Assembly (NCBI GenBank): GCA_963978905.1
Contig: OZ022256.1
Location: 48,532,001 to 48,596,000 of the forward strand
From: Trichostrongylus colubriformis
Taxonomy: Eukaryota; Nematoda; Chromadorea; Rhabditida; Trichostrongylidae
Direction of reading: 5' to 3'
DNA: 64,000 nucleotides
Part shown: positions 1 through 12,200 of the stretch, in pieces
Layout: each line of letters begins with the position of its first letter
Numbering within the stretch: the first letter of the stretch is position 1
The notes under the pieces: generated by a model
Told to the model about the DNA's origin: nothing
What the model saw: the letters and a program-made list of their open reading frames with translations, nothing else
Database searches by the model: none
Translations under genes and position numbers: made by a program

Positions 1-693
1 AATATTATCCCATTCGTTTTTTTTGGTTTGTAAATTTTATCACAAGTTCACTGGCCTACCAACCTACCTGAAAGAGGGGTTTCAAAAGACCAGTGATGGA
101 TTGGGAACTTTTACTACTATCATTCGAAAGAACATGTCTGTTCCAAGGACGCTATTCTACCTACGCTTTGCGGGTCATCTCAAGGTCAGGGTCGCCTGAA
201 CGCTCAAACGTACCAGCACAAGTTCTTTCTTGCTTGTGTGACTCCTGGAATTATCCGACTTTCCCTGTGTACCTTTTCATGTTGTTTTGATCTGAGGACA
301 AGTAGATACGAGAAATCTTTCTCAGAACATCAGTCTCACAGGTAGTTTTTTATGTGCAGCAGCCACATCTTGGAAGTTCACCTAGTAATCATGTCAACTT
401 CATATCCTTCCATTTTGACGTTCCCACTCCACTCTTACTGATCCTATTGCTGCTGCTTCTCCAGATTATTCTAAATTCGCAACCCACGCTGTGGTAACCC
501 TGAACTGATGTTCGTAGAGATTGATACTCCTCATTGGAATAAATGAGCTTAGCAGCAATCATTCGATAACGAGGCCTGCAAATCTTAGCAGCAATCATTC
601 GATAACGAGGCCTGCAAATTTCTATTTCTCAGTATTTTTCAGATTGAGTTGAGTAAGAAGTTCAGAAAGGGCTGTGCCGCATATCGTGTGGAA
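1..693. other. Upstream non-coding stretch
   Basis: I see no exon chain, RNA gene or intact element here. A short direct repeat occurs at about 549-618, where AGCAGCAATCATTCGATAAC is present twice in tandem. The stretch probably contains the promoter or 5' flank of the MADF gene that follows, but no core promoter element can be assigned. Confidence 0.4.
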
Positions 694-3600
694 ATGGCTA
701 TTTGCCACAGACCATGTACACATGTCTCAGAACCAGGTGAGATTTGCCGCACTCACACTTTGCGTTGAGTGCGCATTATCGGGAGACAGAGGCCCTGTGC
801 TGCGCTTTCGTTTGTGGAGTGGTTTTCAAACGAAGCCATGGGTCGCGTCAGCTAAAGGTTGCGTCATCGACCCCGTAGTCTTGTCTTCAGAGGAAGCCCA
901 CGCGAAGAATACCACAACTCGAATTGAAATAAACGGACTTGGATCCTACTTAGTGCTTTTTCAGCCACGGAGTTATAGTGCACGGTTCAAACGCGCAAAA
1001 TGCGGATGCTTCGATGCGTATCCCGTAATCCATGCTCGAAATGGACAGGACCAGCTGCTTCTGTTTTTGAACTTCTGCTCACACGTTTTCTATGATAATA
1101 TGGCCGTCTTGATAGCTGAAACATATACTGAACTGCATGTTTCTTGATCTCACGTGCATTGCGACTACTGTATTTCGCGTGAAACGCGCGTTCTGCTCAG
1201 CCTCGACGCAGTTATGGGTTATCCCCGTGTCATCACCCTTGTTGACCTCCCACTATATCACTCTGATCTGTTAAACTGCTGTAAAATTTATTTCCTTTGA
1301 GGTACGATTCGACAAAAATCAGCAGCGAAGAGAAATAGCACGCGTGCTGCGTTGGAAAGTGCGCTTGACCATGAAATGAATTTTCATTCGGAAGCGGCAG
1401 ATGTGGAAATTGCAGATGGTTCATCAATAGACAAAGGTACTTCGGTCGTAATTTGACAGTGATTTCAATTTTAGTTTAGCTGTGATAAAATCCAGTTCCA
1501 AATACATTTATAGCTTGTTTTTTAGATGATCTCTTCAAAGAAGTCAATGTTAAGCAAGAAGCTCCCGAGAACGATGATTCGACGGCTCCACGAGATATTT
1601 CATCCACAGGTCTGTCGTCCTAATTCATTTTGTTATGGATGCAATACTTTGTTGTGTGTACAAAGCTTTCAGATGGCTTCATTTCACCGACTAACGAGCC
1701 TACATTGGCATTTCTTCTTTCAAGTGGCATCAAGAAATTGGACGGAAAGGAGCTTTGCCAAGCGGGGAACCACGGTCAGAGTTCACCCCTATTAGCACAT
1801 TATAGTTTGCCTCTGTGAGGTAAACGATAAATCTCATTACTTGAGTAGATGCTTGAAGAATGAAGTCAAATGCTATTTCCATATGTTTCAGACGTGAATT
1901 GGACATCTGAAATAGTTTCTGAGCTAATCGATAGCTTCAAAGAGCAGCCAGCATTGTGGCATTTTGCACATCCACATTATGATGATATGTATAGACGCAG
2001 GGAGCTTCTGTGTGAAATCGCGAAGAAATTACGTAAAGTGCCTGGTGGATCTGCCATTAACGGTTGGCTTTAGTCTTCGAAATTTTGCTTTTAAATTGAA
2101 GATGTATGATACTGATATCCGTAGGCTTTTTGCTGTCTTTTTCTTATTCCCCTTTGCTTGTGATTTGCTGTATAAAGAGCTACGCATTTAGGGCTCCGGT
2201 ACTGGTTGCGTTAAGTTTGTCTCTGAGCACAGAAAACCATGCGCGCAACGTTCGTGCGATAGTAGCACATGCCGGCTCACTTGCTTTCGTATATTAGAAT
2301 AACTACAAAGCTGCTCGCTATACAGGGCGAGCAGCTTTGTGGTTATTCTGTCATACAAAGGTTCTGGGACTACTCTGCTCAGGTTTGGGTGAAATCTACC
2401 TTCCCAATTTACGAATGATTTTTGCTATCGTCCCTCCACCTCTCTTATCCTATTTGAGTGTATTTAAATGTGGGTTCAGTCGCATCTGTGTAAAATATCT
2501 CATTCCTTATTAACGGTGCTCAAAGTTGAACTCCCTCGAAGAAATGGAGGAGGCTTAATTCGAAGAAAGTGTGATATACTATGTATGTACCTGTCTAGGC
2601 GTTCCATATTTATTTCCAAATTGCTGGTGTAGTATAACCTCATAGTTTTGATTTCATATTATTCTTAATATATTATTCTATTCAGAAGATATTCTGCTTG
2701 AAAAATGGCGTGCTCTTCACGAACGTTTCAATCATGAGCATGCGAAAGCGGAAGTGGGGGAAGTGAGCAGTTGGGAGTTCTACCCACGCATGTTATTCCT
2801 TACGCCAGGAGTCTTGTCTGCTTGTAGGTTTGACGACTTGAATGGAGGTAGGTTAAGTATTGTGTTCTTATGATGCCACAGCTCATCATCGTGCTGGTCA
2901 TAGTTCCTCATGAGTGAATTTTATAGGTATACAACCATCGCGTCCCGTCATCACGTCAAGTATTACAAAAGCTGTCGATGCAAATATTCGCAAAATTCTG
3001 GGCTATGTGTGAGTAATTTGAGCATAAATGGTGCGAAATCTTCTAGATATTCCGGTCATTCATCAAATCGCTCTTAAGGCCTAATTCAACTCATCAGGAA
3101 GTGGACACTAATCAAGTCAAACGGCCCAAGATCGCTCCCAAACCGAGCACCCCTAAGTCTACTTTCCACAAGGAGAGTACTCCTCATGTACAGCAGGTAT
3201 GTCGATACCTTTCGAGCAAACGACGTCTTCACTATTGCGCCAGTTTCGGCTATATTTTATTCCACTCGTTTTTCTGGAGAACTCTCTTTCGCACAGGGGA
3301 CATCGCATTTATACTCCTTCACGAAGCGCGTTTTTCGCTAAACGTGCATTTCTTGCGGAAAGCATGCGTTACACGTCAGTGCAGGCCCAGTGATTAACAT
3401 TTTCGATATTCGCCGTGCTCTTCTGGTATCTGTTGAAATGTGCTTTTGTAATGTGTGGTATGAAATGTGCTGACCGTTTCGCTTATTGTCACTCAAAACG
3501 GTCGATGTACGCGTGTCTCGCAGTTCAGGCAAGTTTCTGTTATCTCTACGGTGTCTGAGGGGGACCATTGCCGACTGGTGCAAAAAACTGGATTAGAAGT

Positions 3601-5410
3601 AAGACCAGGATTTGAAAGGACGAGAGGAACTTACTCTTCTGAATGGGAAACTAATTTATTGTTCTCGTTGCTCTCCTACCTGTGCGGGAGAATATGAACC
3701 GGCAACAAAAGGAGGCGTGCCCTGATACTCCATTTTTGTGGACCTCAATACTTTCCGTAAGGACGTTCGCGCCGCCGTTCTCTAGACTTATGTATTGGTG
3801 TGAATTTCTGCCAATGTTTTAGTGCGCCTTCCTCACGCATAAATAAAATTTAAGTGTGAGTGGCGAATATTACGGTCGGATGTGGCGCCTGCGTTTCGCG
3901 AAACGCGTGCTCAACGAAGTGTAAGATTTCGCAATAGTTTGCCGACTACTAACCAGATTAACTAGCGGAATAAAAATTTGAAGTTGTTAGGTTGTGGAGA
4001 AAGAGAGAACAACCATTAAATCTAATCGAGTTGGTAAAAAATGCTGAAATTTCGTCTTTGTTGGTAATTCTTGTTTCACTTATGCACAAAACTTCCATTT
4101 TTGGTACCCTTATCTACAATTTTTACAAAATTCACTGATAAGGGTTGCTTGAAATTCTGTCAACGCCAGCGTCATTTGGCACGTATTTGTAAAAGCGATC
4201 AATATTGGAGCCATCCTTGTGGCGAAAAGTGTATTTTCTGGGGTACTAATAAATTCATATTCATTCGAACGAGAGTCAGAAAATGTTCCATTATTGGCGT
4301 CCGAGACGAAAACGGATGCAATATTTGTGAACAAAAAACTAATAACCGTGGAAAGGAAATTCCTGCGAAAATCACTTTTCTGTGACCCGTTGAACGTTTC
4401 TGTGTTTGCATATTCGATAGGGCCGATTCCATATGGAGGTTAAGTCTTTACGCGCTTGCGCTGCTGAAATTTTATTGAAGGTCGTGTCTACATGGGTTCC
4501 ACCTCGTGAAGATTCTATCGAAGTGGTGATGCAACCTTTTCCATCTGCTCCGCCTACAGCTACGGCGCAAGTTACGGTAAGTTTTGTGATACCGTCTGCT
4601 TTGAAATTCTATGGCTTCACCTTGTTGATAGCAGAATGAATCTTAATTTGAAAATATCTGTCTAGCTCGAATTCATTCAGGCAAAAAGTGAAATCGGTCA
4701 CATTCTGAAAAACGACTTTGAGATCATACGTCGGCCATCTCCTCGACCTTGTGTGTATGGTTCCAAATATGGTGATTTTGTTCCTGATCAACCACATCGA
4801 ATTCATGAAGACAAGTGGACTCTAATGGGTTGGTTAACCGTTTGAGTGATTTTCATCTTACTTCCTATTGTAACAATTTCGCCCTCCCAAATCATTAGTG
4901 AAGGGAGGAATAAGCTGAGTGTAACAGTTTAGTACTTCTCATCAATTCGTAACTCTTGTTGGCACTCAAAGAAGTGCATGCTATTAACTGGAGCGCCTGC
5001 ACATGGTGCTGCTATCAATTGGTCTTTCCTCTATTCCGTGAACCAAGGCAGGGTTATGTAGCATAATTGATTGTTACCAAATTTGTGGTCGGTCTGGCAT
5101 TTTCAAACCAAGAACCCCGTATAGGAGAGGTTGTAGACAGTGAGTTCGCCTTTGCAATAAATGAGTAGCGATTCTGAAACTGAATGACCGGAATTCCTTC
5201 GTCGAAATTTTGGTGGATTTTCAGGTATTGATCGACCGACTGTACTTCACAGCGCTTTTGTAAAATTTATGGTGGTTTACAGGTCGTATGATAGAGGAGA
5301 CTGCACGTGAACTAGAAGCAAAGAATTCCGAATTGGCCTTCAGGCTCCAGAAAGACATCAATGACGTCATCTTCAAATATCAAATTGAAAGCCTCAACCA
5401 TAAGCAATAG
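694..5410 (+). CDS. MADF-domain DNA-binding protein (10-exon model, about 407 aa)
   Basis: Model exons are 694-736 (tentative), 1302-1436, 1526-1609, 1892-2044, 2686-2847, 2927-3008, 3079-3196, 4421-4576, 4666-4828 and 5283-5410. Every junction keeps phase and the sum is 1224 nt ending in TAG. Exons 4-5 (residues about 90-185) form a MADF domain: a first helix with IVSELIDSFKEQPALW, then REIL-like RRELLCEIAKKL, then EKWRALHERF and the aromatic SSWEFYPRMLFL, the usual Trp/Tyr spacing of this Myb-like fold. Before it lies an acidic, Lys/Ser-rich linker; after it a basic Pro-rich segment (KRPKIAPKP). The C-terminal exon is a helical, BESS-like stretch ending in KYQIESLNHKQ. MADF proteins are nuclear transcriptional regulators that bind DNA, and nematodes carry a small family (madf genes); which member this is cannot be told. 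Weak points are the first exon (an ATG at 694 chosen because it gives the required phase), the AAG acceptor at 3077-3078, and the exon start at 4421. Confidence 0.72.
2296..2349. other. Intronic 23-bp perfect hairpin
   Basis: Arms 2296-2318 and 2327-2349 pair along all 23 positions (one T-G wobble) around an 8-nt loop. The hairpin sits inside the MADF intron 2045-2685. It is shorter than a typical pre-miRNA and no second copy is seen in the window. It could be a small palindromic insertion or a structured intronic RNA. Confidence 0.6.
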
Positions 5411-5633
5411 TGTATAACAGTACTTGTGCATATGTCGTCATTACGGGTGTTTTTAGCCTTTTTTTACAAATTCGATCTCGTATTACTGATTAAATCTGTA
5501 AAGAGGCCTCTAGGCCTGTATTAATGTTGCCAAAGGTTTTTTTTTCACGTAATTATGAGCGATACACCACCATGCATCGTTGTTATTCCACACAACCTGC
5601 TTTATTACACGTCTGGTACCATCCAGTCCCTTA
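5411..5633. other. MADF gene 3' flank
   Basis: This A+T-rich stretch follows the TAG at 5408-5410 and probably holds the 3' UTR and polyadenylation site. No canonical AATAAA stands out. Family H elements begin at its right edge. Confidence 0.35.
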
Positions 5634-5740
5634 GGCCGCGTTCATACTTTGCGCAACGACGCCGTCGCCTTCGGTGCAGGCGTCAGTTCGATGCCGGCAC
5701 CGGCGGCGACGGCGTCTGTGCGCAAAGTATGAACACGGCC
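5634..5740. mobile_element. Family H MITE, 107 bp, TTA target duplication
   Basis: The ends are inverted copies (GGCCGCGTTCATACTTTGCG and its complement) flanked on both sides by TTA (5631-5633 and 5741-5743). The TTA/TAA duplication is the signature of PIF/Harbinger-type insertion, and the element is far too small to code. Related copies occur at 6034, 6659, 9087, 43004, 44414, 48628 and 52717. Confidence 0.75.
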
Positions 5741-6033
5741 TTAACAGTCGCACGGCATATAGTAAACCGTTGGCTTTTGCGTGTGACTATGTTGTGGAGC
5801 GCGCAGACAGTGTATAGAAACTCGTCGCCAAGGATGACTGTAGATCAGGGTCAGGAAGTACTGCAGGTTGAGCGCAATGTGGTGTACCGATCATAATGTA
5901 ACTGTGTGATAATCCCTCTAAAGAACAATACACTGCATTTTGTGTATATTACCCAATTTAGCAATGAAATCTTAAGATTGTCATTGTAACTCGCCAGTCG
6001 CATCAGTAACTTTTTCATTGTAACTTTGCTTAA

Positions 6034-6182
6034 GGCGTGTTCACACTCTGCGCACCGACGTCAGCGCCGGCGGCAAATTGACGCCGACAGCGACGGCGTC
6101 AAAATCATGTGCCGTCTTGGTCGGCGGCGGGCCCGTGACTTTGACGCCGTCGTTGTCGGTGGGAATACTATGAACGCCGCCC
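6034..6182. mobile_element. Family H MITE, decayed right end
   Basis: TAA precedes the element, which begins GGCGTGTTCACACTCTGCGC and carries the internal GACGCC/GGCGTC inverted motifs of the family. The right end (near TATGAACGCC) is recognisable, but its TAA duplication is not preserved. Confidence 0.6.
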
Positions 6183-6430
6183 GAAGAATCGATGTCTCAT
6201 TTCGACATTCCTCTTTCCCATATGATTATTTTCAAGATTAGATCAGTTAAGCAGAGAAGTGCGCAGCAAGGAAGATGGAATTTTTAATGGGGTTTGATTA
6301 AGGGGAACCAAAATTAAAGAGTATTTCCAAGGAAAACGAGTCTTGTAGTTTATGGTGTTGATTATCCATGGCGGGACCTTACTATGAAGGGATGGTTTTT
6401 TTTTTTCAAGAAATTGGTTCCGATAATATA

Positions 6431-7822
6431 CAGTAGCGCTCAAAGGTCCTCGGCCAACAGCTTTTTTTCGCCATAACGTTTTCCCTGCTGAGCCAAGTTG
6501 GGCAGAATTTTAGCATGCTGAAACCTGATCAGGAAAAATGGGCTTTTCTGGAGTTCAAAACCGACAAACCGTAAAAAACTAATATTTCGTAGGGAAACCG
6601 CAAATTTTGTTGGCAGCAGCACCTCGGAACGAGATCGAAACCATTAGCTTCTCAGTAAGGCCGCGGTAATACCGCAGGCAGGGCGTGACTGCGTTCACAG
6701 GTAGCGAGGGAGCGTGACACGGGAGAAGTGTAGAGATGACGTAGGCAACGAGGTAGGGCGGCATAGGCGGCGATGAGGATATACGCAGCCACGCTCTGCC
6801 GTCGGCATCGCAAAGTACGACCGCGGCCTAACTGTACGTGGTAGACGTTATATTCTCCCACTAGTTGGGCGTATTTATCTTATCTGTTCCTACTAAATTC
6901 CAGTGAACAGCTTCCCTCGAGCTCTTCCTTTAGGTGTTCTACCGGAATTGGTCAAGGAAATGGGTTGGCCACCTTAGAATTGTGACTTTCTGGTGCTGGA
7001 AGGCTTCCTTCACCTTTGTTGGCGTGTGTTTCGGACCAACACTCGCTATGGAACACATCCAGCAAGCATGCCTTTCTCGCCCATGGTAGTACGATCATGT
7101 CCCTGTGCCCTTTCCCCGTCCTCTTTCTGCAAAATGAGAACCACACCATACAGTGAAAATGTCCCATACACCGCGGTTTCTGGATTGGAAGTCGTCCGTA
7201 GATTCCAACAACATTAAGGCCTCTCCCCACAGTCTGTCGCCTGATTTTAATGCTATCACTTCCCGAAAACTTAGCGACGATGGCCACAGCCGTGGAAGGG
7301 GGGGGGGAACGACGTTTAGCGGCGAATAATCCGTCTATCTTCCATGAAAAAAGAAGAGCGAAGTCTTACCAGTTTCTCTGCATTACTAGTAGAACCTCCA
7401 ACCTCGTACCGTTTCAGGATCGACGGTATCGTTTGATGTGGACCTCCAAGATCCTTGAAATGGCATTGACCTTATTCCAGACTCCATTTCCACGGTCGTT
7501 TAACGTACAGATTGGGAAACTTCTGTTCTCCTAGCCATTACCGTAAGCGCACGAGCCATGACACTGACCCAAATGATGCGTCAAAGATAGGTTCAGGCAT
7601 AAAAAGAGTTAAGATATAGTGAGCATGGAAAGCTGAAAAAGCTGGTGTCATAACGGAAACTTCTACAAAAACCACGCATCTTTTACCTTTCCTAGCACAG
7701 CGACATAGCTCATTTACACTACAGTCAGGTGCGACATACTTAGATTTCGCTGGGACTGGTTCGATAGAAAAAAGTTATAACTGAAAAGCCATTCGACCGA
7801 AGACTCTTGAGCGCTACTCTGG
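6431..7822 (-). mobile_element. Decayed Tc1-like element
   Basis: Terminal inverted repeats near CAGTAGCGCTCAAAGGTC (left) and their complement at 7800-7822 are flanked by TA (6429-6430, 7823-7824), the Tc1/mariner insertion signature. The element is about 1.39 kb, close to the family's usual 1.3-1.7 kb. On the minus strand, an open stretch at 6952-7287 contains KIRRQTVGRGLNV followed by KPRC, resembling the helix-turn-helix end and linker of Tc1 transposases (GLNxRxxxKKP). The catalytic part is scrambled by frameshifts and stops, and a family H MITE is inserted at 6659-6828. It cannot encode an active transposase. Confidence 0.6.
6659..6828. mobile_element. Family H MITE nested in the Tc1-like element, TAA duplication
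   Basis: Inverted ends GGCCGCGGTAATACCGCAGG and AGTACGACCGCGGCC are flanked by TAA at 6656-6658 and 6829-6831. It lies inside the Tc1-like element, so it inserted later. Confidence 0.7.
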
Positions 7823-9086
7823 TAGGCTGTAAAAAGGAACTTTTAACTAGTCAAATTCAGAATTCCTTAAACTGCACTAATTTGCCATCTAACGTGGTTG
7901 TTAATGTTCAGTGTTCATACAGTAATCCTCTTACTTAGATAGGTCGTGTGACTAGCTAATCCTTACTCGATTTCTGCACTCTGACCACTTCGGTTCGCCG
8001 AATATAAATAGGTTCGGTGAATCGGTTTAGTGGCTACCCCGTGACCATTATTGTCGTCCACCCAGCTGAACTCTGCTTTCAAGTATACAACCGTCCCATC
8101 AGGATCGCAATTTTTGTTCTTTCTGTTAATTTGATAACGGCGGTGTTCCGCAGTTCTTTTTCGTGATAACTTTCCTTTCACTAATCTCGAATTTCAGTTG
8201 CTTTTGATATATTCGTTCTTCTTTCTCTCAAGACTTTCTCAGGGATAGGTTCCCTTCCTATCTGCATAGGGAACTGATATTGTCTTCATTTTTGCGGATA
8301 GTCACTGCAGAAATTTGCAGGAAGACCACCATCATAGCTGCTCTTCTTATTTGCCTGTTTGCCTAATTTTCTCGCTCTTCATTGAGCAGTTATTCTTTCC
8401 AGCGGGATAATTAATGAGTACTGCAAACAAAGCAAAGATTATTCTGCACAGAAAAAAAAGGCGAACTGCATACGTCAAAGGGCATTTACCGATTAAAGTG
8501 ACATTTCATCTAGCTATTTTCTCCTCTGATCAGAAAATTATGATCAGAGAAGGAAATCAGAATTGGCGAAGATGTAAATCGGTAAATCACCTTCGCGAGA
8601 ACGTACTCTTTGTTTACCAAGTACTATGAGCCGTTCTTGAATTTTTCTTAGAACTGCTTCAAGATTCGTACGTAAACACTGAAAAAAGTTAAGATAATGG
8701 GTTCTATTGAATAATAACCAAAGACTAAACGGAAGCTCCTATTTAATCGACTGTCAAGACGATTCACAATCACGAGTCCTTTTTTACGTGCCTTTTATTT
8801 GGGTTATACACTTCCGTTACAGTTCGTATTTCATCATAGGACACTCTGCTATGGAATGTATGTATAATGAGAAGAGGATTCTAGCCCTTCTGTACAATTC
8901 TGACAAGGTGGTTAACTTGGTGGTTACACTGTGTTATCGAGAATAATCCGGTGCCTTTTTTCCTCTCTCCATGTCGAACAATACTACTACTGGGGGTTGA
9001 TTTATAATTATTTTTAGCGTGGTAGTTTTACGATCAATCCCAGATATCAGTTGTCTTCTCTCTTCACCCCACGATTGCTTGACTAT
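7823..9086. other. Intergenic stretch without recognisable genes
   Basis: I found no conserved protein segment, consistent splice chain or terminal repeats here. Open frames in it are short and of random composition. Confidence 0.4.
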
Positions 9087-9183
9087 GGCTGCGGTCATAC
9101 TTTACGCAGTGACGCCGGTGACGAAGGCAGGCACATAATTGACGCCGGTGCTGGCGTCAATGCCCAAGGTATGACCGCGGTTT
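9087..9183. mobile_element. Family H MITE, short copy
   Basis: GGCTGCGGTCATACTTTACG at the left is matched by an inverted GGTATGACCGCGGTT at the right, with internal GACGCC/GGCGTC motifs. No clear target duplication remains. It abuts or overlaps the larger inverted repeat that follows. Confidence 0.5.
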
Positions 9184-9741
9184 GGGTGGGGGTCGATTGG
9201 TCGAATTTTCGCTTCGCGGCGTCCCACTCACGGCGCCCTCAGTACGAGTCGTTTGGATTTCCGCTCGAGACGCAATGGGCTGGTACCGTATGGGACCTTG
9301 AAGACTGCACCTATTTCAAGCAATATGTCTTGAATTAGAATTTCCTAAGACTGCAACGTGAGCTCTTCATCGTCCTTCAATCTACTAAAGGCATAGCTAT
9401 CAGTGCTTCGATTGTACTTGAGGTTGTTGTTGATTGTTGTGCTATCTCGATAGGTTTCGTCAACTGTTAATGCTCCTGATGAAACTTCTATGAATCACTC
9501 ACTGCAGAATGAGGGAGAACAATACCAGTTGAATTGCCTTAACTATTTCAGTTCTCACAGAAAGCATAAGAACAAAAGCAAATAGCCGTTCGCGCTGAAA
9601 ATAGGTGCAATCTTCAAAGGTCCCCACCGGTACCAGCCCATTGCGTCTTGAGCGGTCCAAACAACTCGCACTCACTGCGCCGTTCGCCGCGGACGGTCGC
9701 GCGAAAAATCGACCAATCGACCCCTACCCCGCGGCCTTTCG
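9176..9741. repeat. Inverted repeat with about 145-bp arms (MITE-like)
   Basis: The arm at 9176-9320 (GTCGATTGGTCGAATTTTCGC through CAATGGGCTGGTACC) reappears inverted at about 9598-9741. The spacer is about 280 bp without coding content. The arms have diverged moderately. The outer edge joins the family H copy, so this may be a compound insertion. Confidence 0.6.
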
Positions 9742-10446
9742 CTCAGCTCTGAATGATCTGCCTTTTGCAAGGTATTGTGTATGATCCTGCAAACGCATCT
9801 GCACTTCGTGCTTTTTCACATTACCATCTATTAGCTCAGGGAATTGTCGCAGAAATACAATGTTTCGTCCGTTTAGTATTTCCTTCGTTTATGAATCCTC
9901 ATACAAAAAGAGCGTCCTTTTAATCAACTGTAAGATAATTGCGGTGAAATGCAAGAGACGTAAAATTCAAAACTCCTAGAAACACACGCAGCCTTGAGTG
10001 ATGGAACGACAATCAGTATCTACAATAACAGAGGCGACATTTCAGAACGCAATTTTTCTTTGACCTACTGCGTGGGAGCTTTGGTGGTGGTTCTTTGTTA
10101 AAGAATGGGTCTCGGGCTTCACAGAGCACTTTCATCAAATTATTTTATTGCACTACAGTTTACTAACTGTAAGGAGAAATGACACGAGCACATTGAAAAA
10201 ACTTATCAAGTCACGTACCTACTGATGAAAGCTGGAATGTCAAATATCAAGGGGTCACTAGCTACAACGATGACACGTGATCATTTTTTTTCGCATGATG
10301 ACATAATTAGCAACAGTTTTTAAACCCTTAATCAGTGTCATGCAATCTTTTTGTACGACTTACATATACATATTATGTGGTGTATCCTGACTAGTGTATG
10401 CCTCACGTTATCGCCATCGCTCCAATCCCACTCGGTTAGAGCTCGA
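9742..10446. other. Intergenic stretch, nothing identified
   Basis: No domain, RNA gene or element boundary was recognised between the inverted repeat and the family C fragment. Confidence 0.4.
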
Positions 10447-11067
10447 AGAATCATCCACGGAAAAATGAGTTCCTTTGTTACCAATATATATATGTTGTAT
10501 TTGCTTGATAAGGGCCACATGCAAGTTTCACGCGAGAATTCGGATGTGATACAGGGAATCGTCCACGGAAATTTCATGATTATAAATCCTCTTAAAATCA
10601 TTCTACTATATGCAATACATGAATAGAACTACAAAAATAACTAGGAATTTTCCTTCATCCAAAAGTGGAAATTGAGAATTGAAGAAAATTTGCTTTTTTC
10701 TCCGAAGCAAACTTCGAAAAACCGGGAAAAGAACAAATCATTTGCACTCCCGCCACATTTCCGTCGTGATACCTGAACAGCCGTCAGCGATCAGAGCGCG
10801 ATTAAAAATTCTCGCCCCCAATGTTGGCCTGCTACTCAGTCTGCGTCCCCGAACGTGATCACCGCCTCTTTGCCTCTAGAGCCCTCGTGGCCGCCCACCC
10901 CCCTTCAGACTCTCCATCCTGTCGTCCTTCACTTTGGGGAACTCTACCTCAATTGGATTCTTGTATATGCGCGTGAAACTTTGCATGTGACTCTATGTAA
11001 GCAAATGTAACCTAAATATATGGGTAAGGAGAAGGAAAATACCTTGATTCCCTTGAACGATTTCTTT
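10447..11067. mobile_element. Broken family C MITE (two end fragments)
   Basis: 10447-10570 matches the family C left end (ATCCACGGAAAAATGAGTTC, then TGTTGTATTTGC and TTTCACGCGAGAATTC). 10951-11067 matches the right end in inverted form (GCGTGAAACTTTGCATG through ATTCCCTTGAACG). The part between is diverged, so this is either one old, internally altered copy or two fragments. Confidence 0.5.
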
Positions 11068-12200
11068 AATCGCGCGCTCACTGAGTATTCTAACACAGGT
11101 ACTAGTCTACCTGGAGTCCCAGTTTTCATGTGAACTGGTTACTTAAAAAGTTCCTCTTTGACCACTTGCCCTCAAAATTATCTTTAAGGAACTCCTTGGA
11201 TGTTGCACAGTCTATTACCGGAGTGCTTCGCACATTTTGGGGTTTCTCTTGAAACCTCAATGATTGTTGCGTTTGCGCTATAAACGGAATCAGATGTACA
11301 ATTTCTTCTACAAAGTAAATGTACGGTAGCGGCATCATTAAGTACTTTACCTCAACATCACAACTCCTCTACGGTTTTTCATGTGGGGATCCCAAGATTG
11401 TTTTAACGGCACATTCCAGAATTATCTTGAATGGGTTCAAGCGCTGAATTATGAAATTGGAGGTGCGTGGAATACACCGACAAAGAAAAATCTGAAAGAA
11501 GCCCGAAAGAGCAAAATTGAAGCCTCCTAGAATTGAAGCCTCCTGGCCTTGTAGAAGATTACCGCGTGAAAGTGAGCCATCGAGTCAGTCCCCCTTGAAT
11601 GGAATCATGAGGTGTCCCAAGATATCACCTGTTTTCCCTTTCCAACGTTTTTTTGGAATTCCTTCTTTATCTTATCTCATCGCATAAATCACAGGTCTCA
11701 TTTGCCACGCTGTTCTTCACAGCCCACGTGGCTATAGGTCATTCTTCCTGACCACGGAGAGATTTGCAATACTGCCATAATTCTGAAATGAACCTTTAAG
11801 TCACTGCCATGTGTTGCACGTGTAAAAAAACCTGTTCAGAAAGAACAGTAATCTTGGAGCTGCTCTCTTGAAATCAAATCCAGATGCAAGAGCTTCACAT
11901 GACCTAAACTTCACATTTCCACTCTTGAAAAAAAGGTATGTACCGCAGAGGCAGGGGTGAACGTGCGAGCCAAAAGCGTCACATATAGCTGGGTCCCCGT
12001 GAGACTGCCGGGTCCCACGCCTGAGCAAAAACGCTTAACACGGCAGCCATTCAGAACCTCACTGAGTATGAGTTATAGTAGTATGGATTTTATAATGCAA
12101 CGCTGGGCGCTCGCACGCGCCCAGCATTGTAAAATTGTGCCCTCACGGTACACACCTGCAAAAAGGTGACTTGCAATTACTGTCCTCGAAGTTATTATTA
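11068..12200. other. Intergenic stretch left of the mariner
   Basis: No gene is supported. The only structured item is a small hairpin at 12098-12129 (GCTGGGCGC / GCGCCCAGC arms, 6-nt loop). Confidence 0.4.
12098..12129. other. Small GC-rich hairpin
   Basis: Two 13-nt arms pair with one mismatch around the loop TCGCAC. A+T-rich flanks extend the pairing weakly. No T tract follows as in a Pol III terminator, and no gene is adjacent. Confidence 0.4.

Noticed and set aside
674..1147. 157-codon open frame on the + strand
   Set aside because: No motif, and conserved exons before and after require splicing across it. At most its first part overlaps the tentative exon 694-736.
7289..7298. Run of ten G residues inside the Tc1-like relic
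   Set aside because: Simple homopolymer, likely slippage or an assembly artefact.
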